Shown here in pieces: positions 10,545 to 20,688 of a DNA stretch of 64,000 nucleotides (positions within the stretch are counted from its first letter, which is position 1; every line of letters begins with the position of its first letter). The stretch comes from Stutzerimonas stutzeri. GTDB lineage: Bacteria > Pseudomonadota > Gammaproteobacteria > Pseudomonadales > Pseudomonadaceae. The notes below the pieces were generated by a model, which was not told the DNA's origin, made no database searches, and saw nothing but the letters and a program-made list of their open reading frames with translations. The position numbers were made by a program, and so were the translations under genes. The stretch is from contig NZ_JAMOHZ010000002.1 of NCBI RefSeq assembly GCF_024448715.1, positions 62,001 through 126,000 on the forward strand. Reading direction: 5' to 3'.

Positions 10545-11732
10545 TCAGCGCGCCAGCGGTGTCACAGTCCAGAAATCATCTTTCAACAGCAACTGGCGGT
10601 CACAGCCGACACTCGACGCGGCATCGCTCTGCTGTCCATCCAAGGCCTGCACGACCCGCTCGCCCTGCTTGCGCAGTCGACAGATCGTCTGCCATAACGC
10701 TGGATCAGTGCTGTGCGGCGCCCAAACACCAACCACGGGAGCCACGAGCTCGGCATTACCCAGGGCGACCAGGGTCTTCAGATCCGTCGAAAAACCGGTC
10801 GCTGGCCGCGCACGACCGAAATCCGCACCGATGTCGTCATAACGTCCACCCTGTGCGATCGACTGCCCTACGCCCGGAACGAACACCGCGAATACGACGC
10901 CGGTGTGGTAGTGATAACCGCGCAACTCGCCCAGATCAAAGTACAGCGGCAGGGTCGGATACCGTATCGCCAATTGATCAGCGATATGAACTAGGCCTTC
11001 GAGCGCCTCGCGCACCTCAACCGGTGCGTCGGCAAGCGCGGCACGCGCAGCATCGAGCGTCTCGCGGCCGCCGCAGAGCCGGGCCAAGGCGCGCAGCATG
11101 CTTGCAAGCGCCGGCTCGACACCGGCGGTCAAGGCAGCTATCTCATCCATCGCCTTGCGCTGCAGCGCATCGAACAGGCGCTGCTCGGCATCGCCAGACA
11201 AGCCGGCCGCGCGAGCCAAGCCGCGGTAGATGCCGACATGCCCAAGATCCATATGCACATCAGGCACATCCGCGAGAGCGAGCGTTTCCAGCATCAGACT
11301 GATCACTTCAATATCGCTGGAAGTGCTGCCATCGCCATAAAGCTCGGCACCCAACTGAATCGGGCTACGCGAGGTGGCAAGCGCCTGGGGCTTGGCGTGC
11401 AGCACGCTACCGGCATAGCAAAGACGGCTGGGCCCTTCGCGGCGCAAGGTGTGAGCATCCACTCTCGCCACTTGCGGCGTGATATCTGCACGCAAGCCCA
11501 TCTGCCTACCCGACAACGGATCGATGACCTTGAATGTTTTGAGATCAAGATCCTGCCCCGCGCCGGTGAGCAGCGAATCGAGAAATTCCACGTGAGGGGT
11601 AATGACCAACTCGTAGCCCCAGCGCTGGAACAGATCCAGCACGCGACGTCGCGCGGTTTCGATACGCGCCGCCTCAGGCGGCAGCACCTCTTCGATGCCA
11701 TCTGGCAGGAGCCAGCGGTCTACCGTTGCCAT
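10545..11732 (-). CDS. hisZ: ATP phosphoribosyltransferase regulatory subunit HisZ
   Basis: A 395-residue paralogue of histidyl-tRNA synthetase that activates the short-form HisG of histidine biosynthesis. It has class II synthetase-like stretches such as [19 protein letters not shown] and a histidyl-like [19 protein letters not shown] region but no anticodon-binding domain, which separates HisZ from HisS. The start [19 protein letters not shown] is preferred over an ATG 27 bases upstream because AGAGGTGA lies about ten bases before it. It sits between hflC and purA as in Pseudomonas aeruginosa. Confidence 0.94.
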   Translation of the reverse strand: MATVDRWLLPDGIEEVLPPEAARIETARRRVLDLFQRWGYELVITPHVEFLDSLLTGAGQDLDLKTFKVIDPLSGRQMGLRADITPQVARVDAHTLRREGPSRLCYAGSVLHAKPQALATSRSPIQLGAELYGDGSTSSDIEVISLMLETLALADVPDVHMDLGHVGIYRGLARAAGLSGDAEQRLFDALQRKAMDEIAALTAGVEPALASMLRALARLCGGRETLDAARAALADAPVEVREALEGLVHIADQLAIRYPTLPLYFDLGELRGYHYHTGVVFAVFVPGVGQSIAQGGRYDDIGADFGRARPATGFSTDLKTLVALGNAELVAPVVGVWAPHSTDPALWQTICRLRKQGERVVQALDGQQSDAASSVGCDRQLLLKDDFWTVTPLAR

Positions 11733-11916
11733 TTCGCCAATCACCTCTCGATACGGCAAGCCTAGTCAAGCAGACGAACACCGAGGCTACAGCCTGAGCC
11801 GGCCATCGGTCGCGTGCGATTGTGTTTGAACCATGGCGCCAGTGCCATGCCCCGCAAGGGAATCAGCATGGCTGACCATGCTCGGATAAGCCTGCTTTCC
11901 ACAAGGGCGCAGACGC

Positions 11917-11940
11917 AAAAAAGCCGGGTTTTCCCCGGCT
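11917..11940 (-). terminator. Terminator after hflC
   Basis: On the minus strand AGCCGGG and CCCGGCT pair and are followed by six T. It separates the hfq-hflX-hflK-hflC transcript from hisZ, which must then have its own promoter in 11733-11916. Confidence 0.88.
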
Positions 11941-12015
11941 GGCGGATCATAGCAATCTTTTGCCAGGGGGTCACCCGGCGGACCACATCGTCCTACCGGG
12001 TAATTGCCCTTGCAG

Positions 12016-12888
12016 CTATTGTGCTGTTGCGGATTCCAGGTAGCGGAAGAAATCGCTATTGGGATCCAACACCAAGACATCTTCTTTGTTGGCGAAACTA
12101 TCGCGATAAGCCTGCAAACTACGATGGAACGAGTAGAACTCGCGATCCTGCTCGTACGCAGCGGCATAGATCGCAGCAGCCTGCGCATCACCATCACCAC
12201 GCAGCTCCTCGGACTCACGGAAGGCTTCGGCGAGCAATACCCGGCGCTGGCGATCAGCGTCAGCCCGAATACCCTCGGCTAGTTCCTTACCCTTCGCACG
12301 ATGCTCACGAGCTTCACGCTCACGCTCGGAGCTCATGCGCTCGAACACGCTTCGATTCACTTCGCGAGGTAAGTCGATGCCCTTGACGCGCACATCAACA
12401 ACCTCGATACCGAGCTCCCGCTGCGCAGCCTGATTCAGACTATTGGTAACCAAGGCCATTAGTTCGTCTCGCTGGCCGGATACCGACTCGTGCAGCGTGC
12501 GCTTACCGAACTGGTCGCGCAGTGCCGCTTCCAGACGACGCGCAAGACGCTCATCGGCAATCTGTTTCATACCGGAGGTAGCTGTGTAGAAACGCTCAGC
12601 GTTGTCGACCCGCCATTTGGCATAGGAATCGACCATCAATGCCTTCTTTTCCAGCGTCAGGTATCGCGCGGTGGCTGTATCGAGCGTCATCAAGCGCGCA
12701 TCGAACTTGCGAACGCTGTTTACGTACGGAATCTTCATATGAAGACCCGGCTTCACATCCGGCTCGACGATACGACCGAAGCGCAAAAGCACCGCACGCT
12801 CGGTCTGCGAAACGATGTAAAAGCTGTTCCATAGAACGATCGCTAGCACCACGCCCACGATAAGCGCCGTCAGGGACTTATTGCTCAT
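12016..12888 (-). CDS. hflC: HflC, subunit of the HflKC membrane complex
   Basis: A 290-residue SPFH/band-7 protein with one N-terminal membrane helix (about residues 5-25) and a periplasmic domain ending in long helices rich in A, E and R (about 190-250). HflC and HflK form a large cage that surrounds the FtsH protease and modulates its activity. The motif ERAVLLRFGRIVEPDVKPGL is typical of the family. Its start overlaps the hflK stop by one base (TAATG), so the two subunits are translationally coupled. Confidence 0.96.
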   Translation of the reverse strand: MSNKSLTALIVGVVLAIVLWNSFYIVSQTERAVLLRFGRIVEPDVKPGLHMKIPYVNSVRKFDARLMTLDTATARYLTLEKKALMVDSYAKWRVDNAERFYTATSGMKQIADERLARRLEAALRDQFGKRTLHESVSGQRDELMALVTNSLNQAAQRELGIEVVDVRVKGIDLPREVNRSVFERMSSEREREAREHRAKGKELAEGIRADADRQRRVLLAEAFRESEELRGDGDAQAAAIYAAAYEQDREFYSFHRSLQAYRDSFANKEDVLVLDPNSDFFRYLESATAQ

Positions 12889-14066
12889 TAGCGAACCTCC
12901 CGTGTACGCACTTCACGCGGATCGAGTTCCGGCGGCAGACGCGTGGCCTGAGTCGAGGCCGCCGATGCGGGCGCCGCTGAAGATCGCTCGGTGCCATTGC
13001 GGCTATTGATCATCTTGTCCAACGGTAAATAGAGCAGGTTGTTCTGTCCGCTCTCGCCGGTAACAAGAACCTTGCTGGTATTGCTCATGACTTCCTGGAT
13101 GGTTTCCAGATACAAGCGTTCGCGAGTTACGTCAGGCGCCTTGCGATACTCGGCAAGCAGCTTGGTAAAGCGATCCGCCTCACCCTGAGCGCGGGAAATC
13201 ACCGCATCTCGATAACCGCTGGCCTCTTCCAGCATGCGCTGGGCCTGACCACGGGCCTCAGGAATAACGCCGTTGGCGTAGGATTCGGCCTGATTTTTCT
13301 CACGCTGCTCATCTTCCCGTGCACGAATTACGTCATCGAAGGCTTCCTGCACTTCACGAGGCGCTGCCGCACTCTGAAGGTTGACCTGCGTGACGACGAT
13401 GCCAGTGCCGTAGTTATCGAGGAAGCGCTGTAGCCGCTCTTCGACCTCGTTCGCCATCGCCTCACGGCCTTCGGTCAATACTTGATCCATCGCAGTCGAG
13501 CCCACCACATGACGAACCGCACTATCGGTTGCATGCTGCAGCGAGGCCTCTGGGTCTTCGACGTTGAGTACGAAGGCCTGCAGGTCGCTGATCTTGTATT
13601 GCACCGTTAGCGGTACTTCGATGATGTTCTCGTCTTCGGTCAACATCTGACCCTGCTTGCTGTAAGAGCGCTCGCGAGTGACGTTAGCCTGGAACTTGCG
13701 ATCGAACGGCGGGAAATAGATATTCAGACCCGGCCCGACGGTTTCGTGATACTTGCCGAAACGCAGCACAACCGCCTGCTCCTGCTCGTCGACGATATAG
13801 ATCGCATTGAACAGCCAGACGACAAGCAGCACCACCAGACCGATCCAGACAAGCCCGAAACCGCCACGTTTGCCGCTGCCACCACCTGACGAACCACCAC
13901 CACGCTTCTTGCCACCGAACATGCCGTTAAGGCTGTCCTGCAACTTGCGGAAAGCCTCATCCAGGTCCGGCGGACCTTTCTGATCGCCACCACCGCGACG
14001 ACCACCGCCACCACTACCCCAGGGATCCTGGTTATTCGAGTTGCCACCCGGCTCATTCCAAGCCAT
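12888..14066 (-). CDS. hflK: HflK, subunit of the HflKC membrane complex
   Basis: A 392-residue band-7 protein. The N-terminal 75 residues are Gly/Asn-rich and cytoplasmic, one membrane helix lies at about 80-100, and the SPFH domain begins with YIVDEQEQAVVLRFGKY. A helical region rich in E, A, R and Q follows to about residue 330, and the C-terminus is low-complexity. The start MAWNEPGG at 14066 is preferred over an ATG 12 bases upstream because GGAGAG precedes it at proper spacing. It is the partner of HflC. Confidence 0.95.
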   Translation of the reverse strand: MAWNEPGGNSNNQDPWGSGGGGRRGGGDQKGPPDLDEAFRKLQDSLNGMFGGKKRGGGSSGGGSGKRGGFGLVWIGLVVLLVVWLFNAIYIVDEQEQAVVLRFGKYHETVGPGLNIYFPPFDRKFQANVTRERSYSKQGQMLTEDENIIEVPLTVQYKISDLQAFVLNVEDPEASLQHATDSAVRHVVGSTAMDQVLTEGREAMANEVEERLQRFLDNYGTGIVVTQVNLQSAAAPREVQEAFDDVIRAREDEQREKNQAESYANGVIPEARGQAQRMLEEASGYRDAVISRAQGEADRFTKLLAEYRKAPDVTRERLYLETIQEVMSNTSKVLVTGESGQNNLLYLPLDKMINSRNGTERSSAAPASAASTQATRLPPELDPREVRTREVR

Positions 14067-14083
14067 AGCGCTCTCCATTCAGA

Positions 14084-14112
14084 TAAAGCTAAAGGCGCGC
14101 CAACGGCGCGCC
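14084..14112 (-). terminator. Possible weak terminator or attenuator between hflX and hflK
   Basis: An eight-base palindromic arm GGCGCGCC is repeated around a three-base loop (14094-14112) and followed on the minus strand by TTTAGCTTTA. The T tract is interrupted, so termination may be partial. Confidence 0.45.
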
Positions 14113-14163
14113 CGCCAATGCTACCGAAAGCCCGAAACAAACGGCTTAAATGCCTTCCAAGCT

Positions 14164-15465
14164 TTATTGCAAAGTATGTTGGTCGAAGAACTGCTCCGAA
14201 TCGAGGCCTTCGCGGCTAATCAACCGGTGCAGCTCGACACGCTGCAGCCTTACATCGAGCAAGCTACCGCCCTCTTCATCATGGGATTCGGACTGCACCG
14301 CCCCTAGCTCGAATAGCTGCGCCCGCATACGCCCAAGACGCTGCGGGAGTCGAATCGTCCCCACGAACAGATCATTTCCGAGCAGTTCGGCCACGGCTTG
14401 CTTCAGCAGATCGAGACCCAACCCCTGCTGCGCCGAAACCCATACCCGCTGCGGAACGCCGTCGGCGTTACGCTGAATCTGCGGCTCGATACCTTCGAGC
14501 AGATCCACCTTGTTATAGATTTCAAGGATCGGCAGCTCATTTGCACCAATCTCTGCCAGCACCGCCAATACCTGCTCGATCTGCTGATCACGCTCAGGCT
14601 CATGCGCATCGATAACATGCAGCAACAAGTCGGCATTACTCGACTCTTCGAGCGTAGCCCGGAAGGATTCGACCAACTTATGCGGCAAATGCCGAATAAA
14701 ACCTACCGTATCGGCAAGCACCACCGGTCCAAGATCGACCAGTTCGAGGCGGCGCAAGGTTGGATCGAGCGTTGCGAACAGCTGGTTGGCGGCGTAGACA
14801 TCGGATTCGGTCAGGGCATTGAACAGCGTCGACTTACCGGCGTTGGTGTACCCCACCAAGGAAATCAACGGAATATCGGCACGCCGCCGGCCACGACGCG
14901 CCTGTTCGCGCTGGCCGCGGACCTTTTCCAGACGCTGTTTGATCTGACGAATGCGTACACGCAGAAGGCGTCGGTCCGTTTCAAGCTGCGTCTCACCCGG
15001 ACCACGCAGACCGATACCGCCTTTTTGCCGCTCAAGGTGTGTCCAGCCGCGAACCAGGCGCGTACTCATGTGCTCGAGCTGTGCCAGTTCGACCTGCAGC
15101 TTGCCTTCGTGGGTACGTGCTCGCTGGGCGAAGATATCCAGAATTAGGCCGGTCCGATCGAGCACGCGGCATTCGAGAGCACGTTCGAGGTTGCGCTCCT
15201 GACTGGGTGTCAGCGTGTGATTGAAAATGACCAATTCGATCTCGCCATCCTTGACGAGATCGTGCAGTTCCTCAACCTTGCCGCTGCCGATCAGGAACTT
15301 GGCGGAAGGCTGATGCCTGGCTACATTGACGAAGCCAACGGTTTCAGCGCCAGCAGACCGTGCCAGTTCCTGAAACTCTTGAGGGTCTTCACGCGCCGCT
15401 GGATCCTGACCATCCAAGTGAACCAGGATAGCCCGCTCTCCACCACCGGGACGTTCGAAGAACAA
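14164..15465 (-). CDS. hflX: Ribosome-associated GTPase HflX
   Basis: A 433-residue GTPase that splits stalled ribosomes under stress. The N-terminal HflX domain contains LVIFNHTLTPSQERNLE and the conserved GLRGPGETQLETDRRLLR, a long coiled region follows, and the G domain has G1 GYTNAGKST, G3 DTVGF and G4 NKVD. The predicted start is a TTG at 15465 giving MFFERPGGGERAILVHL, which matches the usual N-terminus and lies 13 bases after hfq; a G-rich stretch precedes it. The frame stays open upstream into hfq, but those residues are unlike the family. Confidence 0.94.
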   Translation of the reverse strand: MFFERPGGGERAILVHLDGQDPAAREDPQEFQELARSAGAETVGFVNVARHQPSAKFLIGSGKVEELHDLVKDGEIELVIFNHTLTPSQERNLERALECRVLDRTGLILDIFAQRARTHEGKLQVELAQLEHMSTRLVRGWTHLERQKGGIGLRGPGETQLETDRRLLRVRIRQIKQRLEKVRGQREQARRGRRRADIPLISLVGYTNAGKSTLFNALTESDVYAANQLFATLDPTLRRLELVDLGPVVLADTVGFIRHLPHKLVESFRATLEESSNADLLLHVIDAHEPERDQQIEQVLAVLAEIGANELPILEIYNKVDLLEGIEPQIQRNADGVPQRVWVSAQQGLGLDLLKQAVAELLGNDLFVGTIRLPQRLGRMRAQLFELGAVQSESHDEEGGSLLDVRLQRVELHRLISREGLDSEQFFDQHTLQ

Positions 15466-15478
15466 TGACGGCCCCCTT

Positions 15479-15745
<267 letters not shown>

Positions 15746-15817
15746 TTAGAGGATCATTTTCATTAGTAAAATCAAACACGGCTGGTCTATCTGAGAATAG
15801 CCGGTCAAATTGCAGTG

Positions 15818-16789
15818 TCAGCTCAATATGGTGAGCGTCTTCAAGTATTTCAATGCTCGCGGCAGATTGTCGCAGGCCGAGCTTTCCAGCCAGTGAACCT
15901 CTTCCCATCCGCGCAACCAGGTCAATTGACGCTTGGCCAGTTGCCGGGTCGCGATAACGCCACGCTGAACCATCTCAGTCCTCGAGTAGGCGCCATCCAG
16001 ATAACTCCAGACCTGGCGATAACCTACGGCGCGCATGGAGGGAAGTTCAGGATTCAAATCGCTACGTCTACGAAGTGCTTCGACCTCTTCGACAAATCCC
16101 TGTTCAACCATCTCTACGAAGCGCTGCTCGATACGCTGATGCAGGACCTGTCGCTGCGCGGGCGCAATGGACAGCTGCGCGACAGTATAAGGTAAGACGC
16201 CGGCCTCTGGCGTGCCTGCTCCGGCTTTTTGCAACCTTTGTCGGACACGGTGCTCAGTCATGCTGACACCGCTGACCCGATAGACCTCCAGCGCTCTGAT
16301 AAGGCGTTGAGGATCGTTGGGATGAATACGCGCGGCCGACTCCGGATCGACCTCGGTAAGCTGCCGATGGAGCGCTGCTAGCCCCTCTGCCTGCGCCTGC
16401 GCTTCCAGCTCAGCGCGCACTACGGCATTGGCCGCGGGCATATCGGCCAAACCTTCGCTAAGGGCCTTGAAGTAAAGCATGGTGCCACCGACCAGTAGTG
16501 GAATCCGCCCCGCGGCAGTACTTTCCGCCATCGCCGCCAGAGCGTCGCTGACGAATTCCGCAGCCGAGTAACTTTGCGCCGGGTCACGGATATCGATCAG
16601 CCGATGGGGAAACTCCTGGAGCAGCTCAGCTGACGGTTTGGCGGTACCGATGTCCATTCCCCGGTACACCAATGCTGAATCGACACTGATCAGATCGCAC
16701 GGCAACACTCGAGAAAGCGCAACTGCCAAGTCAGTCTTGCCAGCCGCGGTAGGGCCCATGAGAAAGATGGCGGGGGGAAACGGGGGCAT
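15818..16789 (-). CDS. miaA: tRNA dimethylallyltransferase MiaA
   Basis: A 323-residue enzyme that adds dimethylallyl to A37 of tRNAs reading UNN codons. It has the P-loop [11 protein letters not shown] near the N-terminus, the substrate motif [16 protein letters not shown], and [16 protein letters not shown] in the swinging domain. A start at 16789 ([12 protein letters not shown]) gives the normal Pseudomonas length; an ATG 12 bases upstream is also possible and neither has a strong ribosome site. It lies between mutL and hfq as in most gamma-proteobacteria. Confidence 0.95.
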   Translation of the reverse strand: MPPFPPAIFLMGPTAAGKTDLAVALSRVLPCDLISVDSALVYRGMDIGTAKPSAELLQEFPHRLIDIRDPAQSYSAAEFVSDALAAMAESTAAGRIPLLVGGTMLYFKALSEGLADMPAANAVVRAELEAQAQAEGLAALHRQLTEVDPESAARIHPNDPQRLIRALEVYRVSGVSMTEHRVRQRLQKAGAGTPEAGVLPYTVAQLSIAPAQRQVLHQRIEQRFVEMVEQGFVEEVEALRRRSDLNPELPSMRAVGYRQVWSYLDGAYSRTEMVQRGVIATRQLAKRQLTWLRGWEEVHWLESSACDNLPRALKYLKTLTILS

Positions 16790-16901
16790 GCTGGGATCCA
16801 TCAGAAAAGAGCTGGAAGCGTGGAAGCGAATCAGTCTAAAGGGGCCGGTAACCGAAAGCTTTACTTCAAGCTTAGGGCTTTCAGCTTCAGGCTCATGCCC
16901 C

Positions 16902-18785
16902 CTATCTACCACGCAAAAATAACTTATCCAGCTCACCCATCCCCATCTGAGTCCAGGTCGGGCGACCGTGATTGCATTGGCCGCTGCGCTCAGTCTGTTC
17001 CATATCGCGCAACAGACCATTCATCTCCGGCAAGGTCAGACGCCGATTGGCGCGAACCGCACCGTGGCAGGCCATCGTGCCCAGTAGTTCGTTGAGGTGC
17101 GCCTGGATTCGATCGCTAGTTCCATATTCCAGCAGATCGGCAAGAACATCCTGCACCAACCGGGTTGCCTCGGCCTGCTTGAGCAACGACGGAGCCTGAC
17201 GAATCGCCAGACTCTCCGGGCCAAGCCGCTGCAGCTCGAACCCGAGCATCTGAAACCAATGGCCATGCTCTTCAGCGCAGTCCGCCTCGCGCTGGCTAAC
17301 GGCGATCGATTCGGGTACCAGCAACGGCTGGCCTCGTAGCCCTTCGCTGGCCATCGCCGTTTTCAGCCGCTCATACATGATCCGCTCATGGGCGGCATGC
17401 ATGTCCACAAGCACCAACCCCTGAGCATTTTCGGCGAGGATGTAGATACCTTTAAGCTGGGCCAATGCGTAGCCCAGCGGGGGGACGTCATCCTGGCTCT
17501 CCGGCAAGGCCACAGGACTCAGACTCGCTTCGGCTAGCGGCGAAAAGAACTCGCGATAGGCGCCCTGCGCTTCTGCAATATTGCCGGTCGGCATTGATCG
17601 AGGCGCCTGGTAGCCGGCCCCGGCGCCACGCCAGGCAGGTTGCGACGCCTGCGGCTGTTCCAGCGCATTGGCAGCGAGGCTCATTTCGTTCTGCCCCGCA
17701 AACTCACCCGCGGCAAGACCAGTGACCTGGGTCATCGGCGTCACACTGGCCGGCGCAGCCAGTTGATCTTCTGGGCGCACATCGCCCAGCGCTCGATGCA
17801 GGGTTCCGTAGAGGAAGTCATGCACCATCCGGTTATCGCGGAAGCGCACTTCGTGCTTGGTCGGATGGACATTGACGTCGACCACCGATGGATCCACATC
17901 GAGGAATAACACGAAGGTCGGATGGCGACCGTTGAACAACACGTCGCGGTAAGCCTGGCGCACCGCATGGGCGACCAGCTTGTCGCGCACCATCCGCCCG
18001 TTCACGTAGAAATACTGTAGATCTGCCTGACTGCGGGAAAATGTCGGCAAACCAACCCAGCCCCAGAGATGCAGGCCGTTGCGCTCTATCTCGACCGGCA
18101 GCGCCTGCTCGAGAAAGGCAGGCCCGCACACCGAAGCTACGCGCCGCGCCCGGGAGGCGGCATCGCTGGCCTGATGCAGCGCCAACACAACCTTGCCGTT
18201 GTGACGCAGATGAAAAGCCACATCGAAACGCGCCAGAGCCAGACGCTTGATAACTTCCTGCAGATGATCGAATTCCGTCTTCTCGGTACGCAAAAATTTA
18301 CGGCGCGCCGGCGTATTAAAGAACAGATCGCGAACCTCGACCGAGCTGCCGACCGGGTGTGCCGCCGGTTGAACACGCGCCTCCATATCGCGACCCTCGG
18401 TTTCCACCTGCCAGGCCTCGGCGGCATCGGCGGTGCGCGAGGTCAACGTCAGGCGCGATACCGAACTGATCGACGCCAGGGCCTCGCCGCGGAAGCCCAG
18501 GCTCATCACACGCTCAAGATCTTCCAGGTCGCGGATTTTGCTGGTGGCGTGCCGAGCCAAGGCAAGCGGCAAATCATCTGCCGGAATACCGCAACCATCG
18601 TCACGCACGCGCAGCAGTTTCATGCCACCCTGCTCGACATCTATCTCAATTCGCGTGGCGCCCGAATCCAGGCTGTTTTCCAGCAGTTCCTTGATCACTG
18701 AAGCAGGCCGCTCGACTACTTCCCCGGCCGCAATCTGATTCGCCAGCCGCGGGCTCAGCAGTTGGATGCGGGCAGCTTCGGTCAT
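16902..18785 (-). CDS. mutL: DNA mismatch repair protein MutL
   Basis: A 627-residue GHKL ATPase that links mismatch recognition by MutS to strand removal. The N-terminal ATPase has [22 protein letters not shown] and [12 protein letters not shown]. The C-terminal dimerisation domain holds DMHAAHER at about 461-468, the DMHA(X)2E(X)4E motif of MutL proteins with their own nicking activity, as known in Pseudomonas and unlike E. coli. Its start overlaps the amidase stop by four bases. Confidence 0.96.
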   Translation of the reverse strand: MTEAARIQLLSPRLANQIAAGEVVERPASVIKELLENSLDSGATRIEIDVEQGGMKLLRVRDDGCGIPADDLPLALARHATSKIRDLEDLERVMSLGFRGEALASISSVSRLTLTSRTADAAEAWQVETEGRDMEARVQPAAHPVGSSVEVRDLFFNTPARRKFLRTEKTEFDHLQEVIKRLALARFDVAFHLRHNGKVVLALHQASDAASRARRVASVCGPAFLEQALPVEIERNGLHLWGWVGLPTFSRSQADLQYFYVNGRMVRDKLVAHAVRQAYRDVLFNGRHPTFVLFLDVDPSVVDVNVHPTKHEVRFRDNRMVHDFLYGTLHRALGDVRPEDQLAAPASVTPMTQVTGLAAGEFAGQNEMSLAANALEQPQASQPAWRGAGAGYQAPRSMPTGNIAEAQGAYREFFSPLAEASLSPVALPESQDDVPPLGYALAQLKGIYILAENAQGLVLVDMHAAHERIMYERLKTAMASEGLRGQPLLVPESIAVSQREADCAEEHGHWFQMLGFELQRLGPESLAIRQAPSLLKQAEATRLVQDVLADLLEYGTSDRIQAHLNELLGTMACHGAVRANRRLTLPEMNGLLRDMEQTERSGQCNHGRPTWTQMGMGELDKLFLRGR

Positions 18786-20221
18786 GGCTGCGACGCCAAT
18801 GTGGTCGCAGGAATATTCAGCGTCTGGCCGACCTTGATCAGGTCGCTCTTCAGGCTATTGGCGTTGCGCAACGCCGGCAGACTGATTTGATAGCGCTCTG
18901 CAAGTAACGCCAGACTTTCGCCGGAACGAACCACATGCTCGCGCGGGCCACTAGCGATTTTTCCGGAGTCACGCATCCAGGCTACATAAGTGCCTGGCGG
19001 CGGATTTTCATGGAAGAACTGCCGCACGCCGCTGTGAATCGAGCGCGCCAGCGACTGCTGATGAGAAGCGGTCTGCAGCTTGCGCGCCTCGGACGGATTA
19101 GAGATGAAACCAGTTTCCACGAGAATCGATGGAATATCCGGCGATTTCAACACCATGAACCCCGCCTGCTCCACCCTGCGTTTGTGCAGCGGCGTAATGC
19201 GGCCCATATTGCTCAGCACCTTCTGCCCAACGTTGAGGCTGGAGGACAGCGATGCGGTCATCGACAGATCCAACAGCACGCCAGCGAGCATCTGGTCCTT
19301 GTCATCGAGGCTGACGTTGCCCGCGCCGCCGATCAAGTCCGAACGGTTCTCGCTGTCGGCCAGCCAACGTGCGGTTTCCGATGTAGCGCCACGGTCCGAC
19401 AGCGCGAACACGGACGCCCCATAGGCGGCCGAGCGCGGCGCGGCGTCGGCGTGTATCGAAACGAAAAGGTCGGCGCCTTTCTTCCGCGCGATCTCGGTAC
19501 GCTTACGCAGAGGGATGAAGTAGTCGCCAGTGCGCACCAACTCGGCGCGGAAGCCTTTTTCAGTATTGATCTGTCGCTGCAGTTCCTTGGCTATCTGCAA
19601 TACCACACCCTTCTCGTAGACCTTGCCCGGCCCGATCGCACCAGGGTCTTCGCCACCATGGCCAGCATCGATGGCGATGACGATGTCACGCTTGCTCGTT
19701 GGCAACGGCGGCAGCTTCAACGCCGGAAGGGCCGGCGAAACTGGCGTAGCAGGAGTACTCGGAGTAATGGTGGCGGGAACACTGGCGGTGGCCGCCGAAG
19801 CATCAGCCTCGTCATCGTACAGATCGACGACGAGGCGATGCCCGTATTGCTGGTTGGGTGTCAGCGTGAAGCTCTTTGGGGAAACCTGTGCAGAAAGATC
19901 GATGACCACGCGCAGCGTATCGGCGTCGAACTTTGCCGCCCGCAGGCCAGAAATGGGCGTGTTCTTTAGCGGTAGTTGTTCGAACGGCTTCGGCAGGCTG
20001 CCGCCATCGACATCGATGACGATGCGATCCGGTGACGTCAGGGTGAAAACCTTGTGCTGTACCGGGCCGGAGAGATCGAATACCAACCGCGTATTATCCG
20101 GCGCTCGCCACAGACGCACGCTCTGCACGTCGGAAGCAGCCAGGACCTGTACGGCCGCGAGCATTAATGCCAAACCACTTACCAGCGCGCGCATGCGCAT
20201 ACCCAACCCCATGTTTTTCAT
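18782..20221 (-). CDS. amiB: N-acetylmuramoyl-L-alanine amidase (AmiB/AmiC type) with AMIN and LysM domains
   Basis: A 479-residue exported enzyme that cleaves stem peptides from peptidoglycan at division sites. A signal peptide ends near residue 29 (VQVLAAS), followed by an AMIN domain (about 30-130), a Pro/Ala/Thr linker, a zinc Amidase_3 domain (about 178-400) with [21 protein letters not shown] and [10 protein letters not shown], and a C-terminal LysM domain (about 428-472). The start ATGA overlaps the tsaE stop, giving translational coupling. Which of the AmiB or AmiC names applies is uncertain; AMIN plus LysM is typical of Pseudomonas AmiB. Confidence 0.93.
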   Translation of the reverse strand: MKNMGLGMRMRALVSGLALMLAAVQVLAASDVQSVRLWRAPDNTRLVFDLSGPVQHKVFTLTSPDRIVIDVDGGSLPKPFEQLPLKNTPISGLRAAKFDADTLRVVIDLSAQVSPKSFTLTPNQQYGHRLVVDLYDDEADASAATASVPATITPSTPATPVSPALPALKLPPLPTSKRDIVIAIDAGHGGEDPGAIGPGKVYEKGVVLQIAKELQRQINTEKGFRAELVRTGDYFIPLRKRTEIARKKGADLFVSIHADAAPRSAAYGASVFALSDRGATSETARWLADSENRSDLIGGAGNVSLDDKDQMLAGVLLDLSMTASLSSSLNVGQKVLSNMGRITPLHKRRVEQAGFMVLKSPDIPSILVETGFISNPSEARKLQTASHQQSLARSIHSGVRQFFHENPPPGTYVAWMRDSGKIASGPREHVVRSGESLALLAERYQISLPALRNANSLKSDLIKVGQTLNIPATTLASQP

Positions 20222-20688
20222 TGATTACTAATGGTCAGGACGGAACACCAGCCTTCACCGCGCTTGCCCCGTGGCGTCAAACGCAGCGTACGACCGGCCC
20301 CGTGCGGCGTAATGGTAATGTCCAGGTCGGCCTTTGGCAAAATACCGGCGCCACGTTCCGGCCACTCTACCAGGCACAGGGCGTCTCCTTCGAAATAGTC
20401 GCGAATGCCTAGAAATTCCAGTTCTTCCGGATCGACGAGCCGGTACAGATCGAAATGAAAGACGCGCGCGTGCGGCGTCTCGTATGGCTCGACCAGGGTA
20501 AAAGTCGGACTCTTGACCTTGCCCTCGTGGCCGAAACCGCGGATCAGCCCGCGCGATAATGTGGTTTTGCCCGCCCCTAGATCACCGTGCAGGTAGATCA
20601 CGCCCCGACCAGCGGTCGCCTCAGCGATGCGCGCACCGAGCGCCAGCATCGCCTCTTCATCTGCTGCAAACAGCGTCACTTCCGACAT
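20218..20688 (-). CDS. tsaE: tRNA threonylcarbamoyladenosine biosynthesis ATPase TsaE
   Basis: A 156-residue P-loop ATPase that drives turnover of the TsaBD complex in t6A37 synthesis. The Walker A motif is GDLGAGKTTLSRG, and the family motifs SPTFTLVEPY and HFDLYRL are present. The start overlaps the nnr stop by 13 bases and the stop overlaps the amidase start (ATGA), so nnr-tsaE-amiB-mutL form a tightly packed operon. Confidence 0.95.
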   Translation of the reverse strand: MSEVTLFAADEEAMLALGARIAEATAGRGVIYLHGDLGAGKTTLSRGLIRGFGHEGKVKSPTFTLVEPYETPHARVFHFDLYRLVDPEELEFLGIRDYFEGDALCLVEWPERGAGILPKADLDITITPHGAGRTLRLTPRGKRGEGWCSVLTISNQ

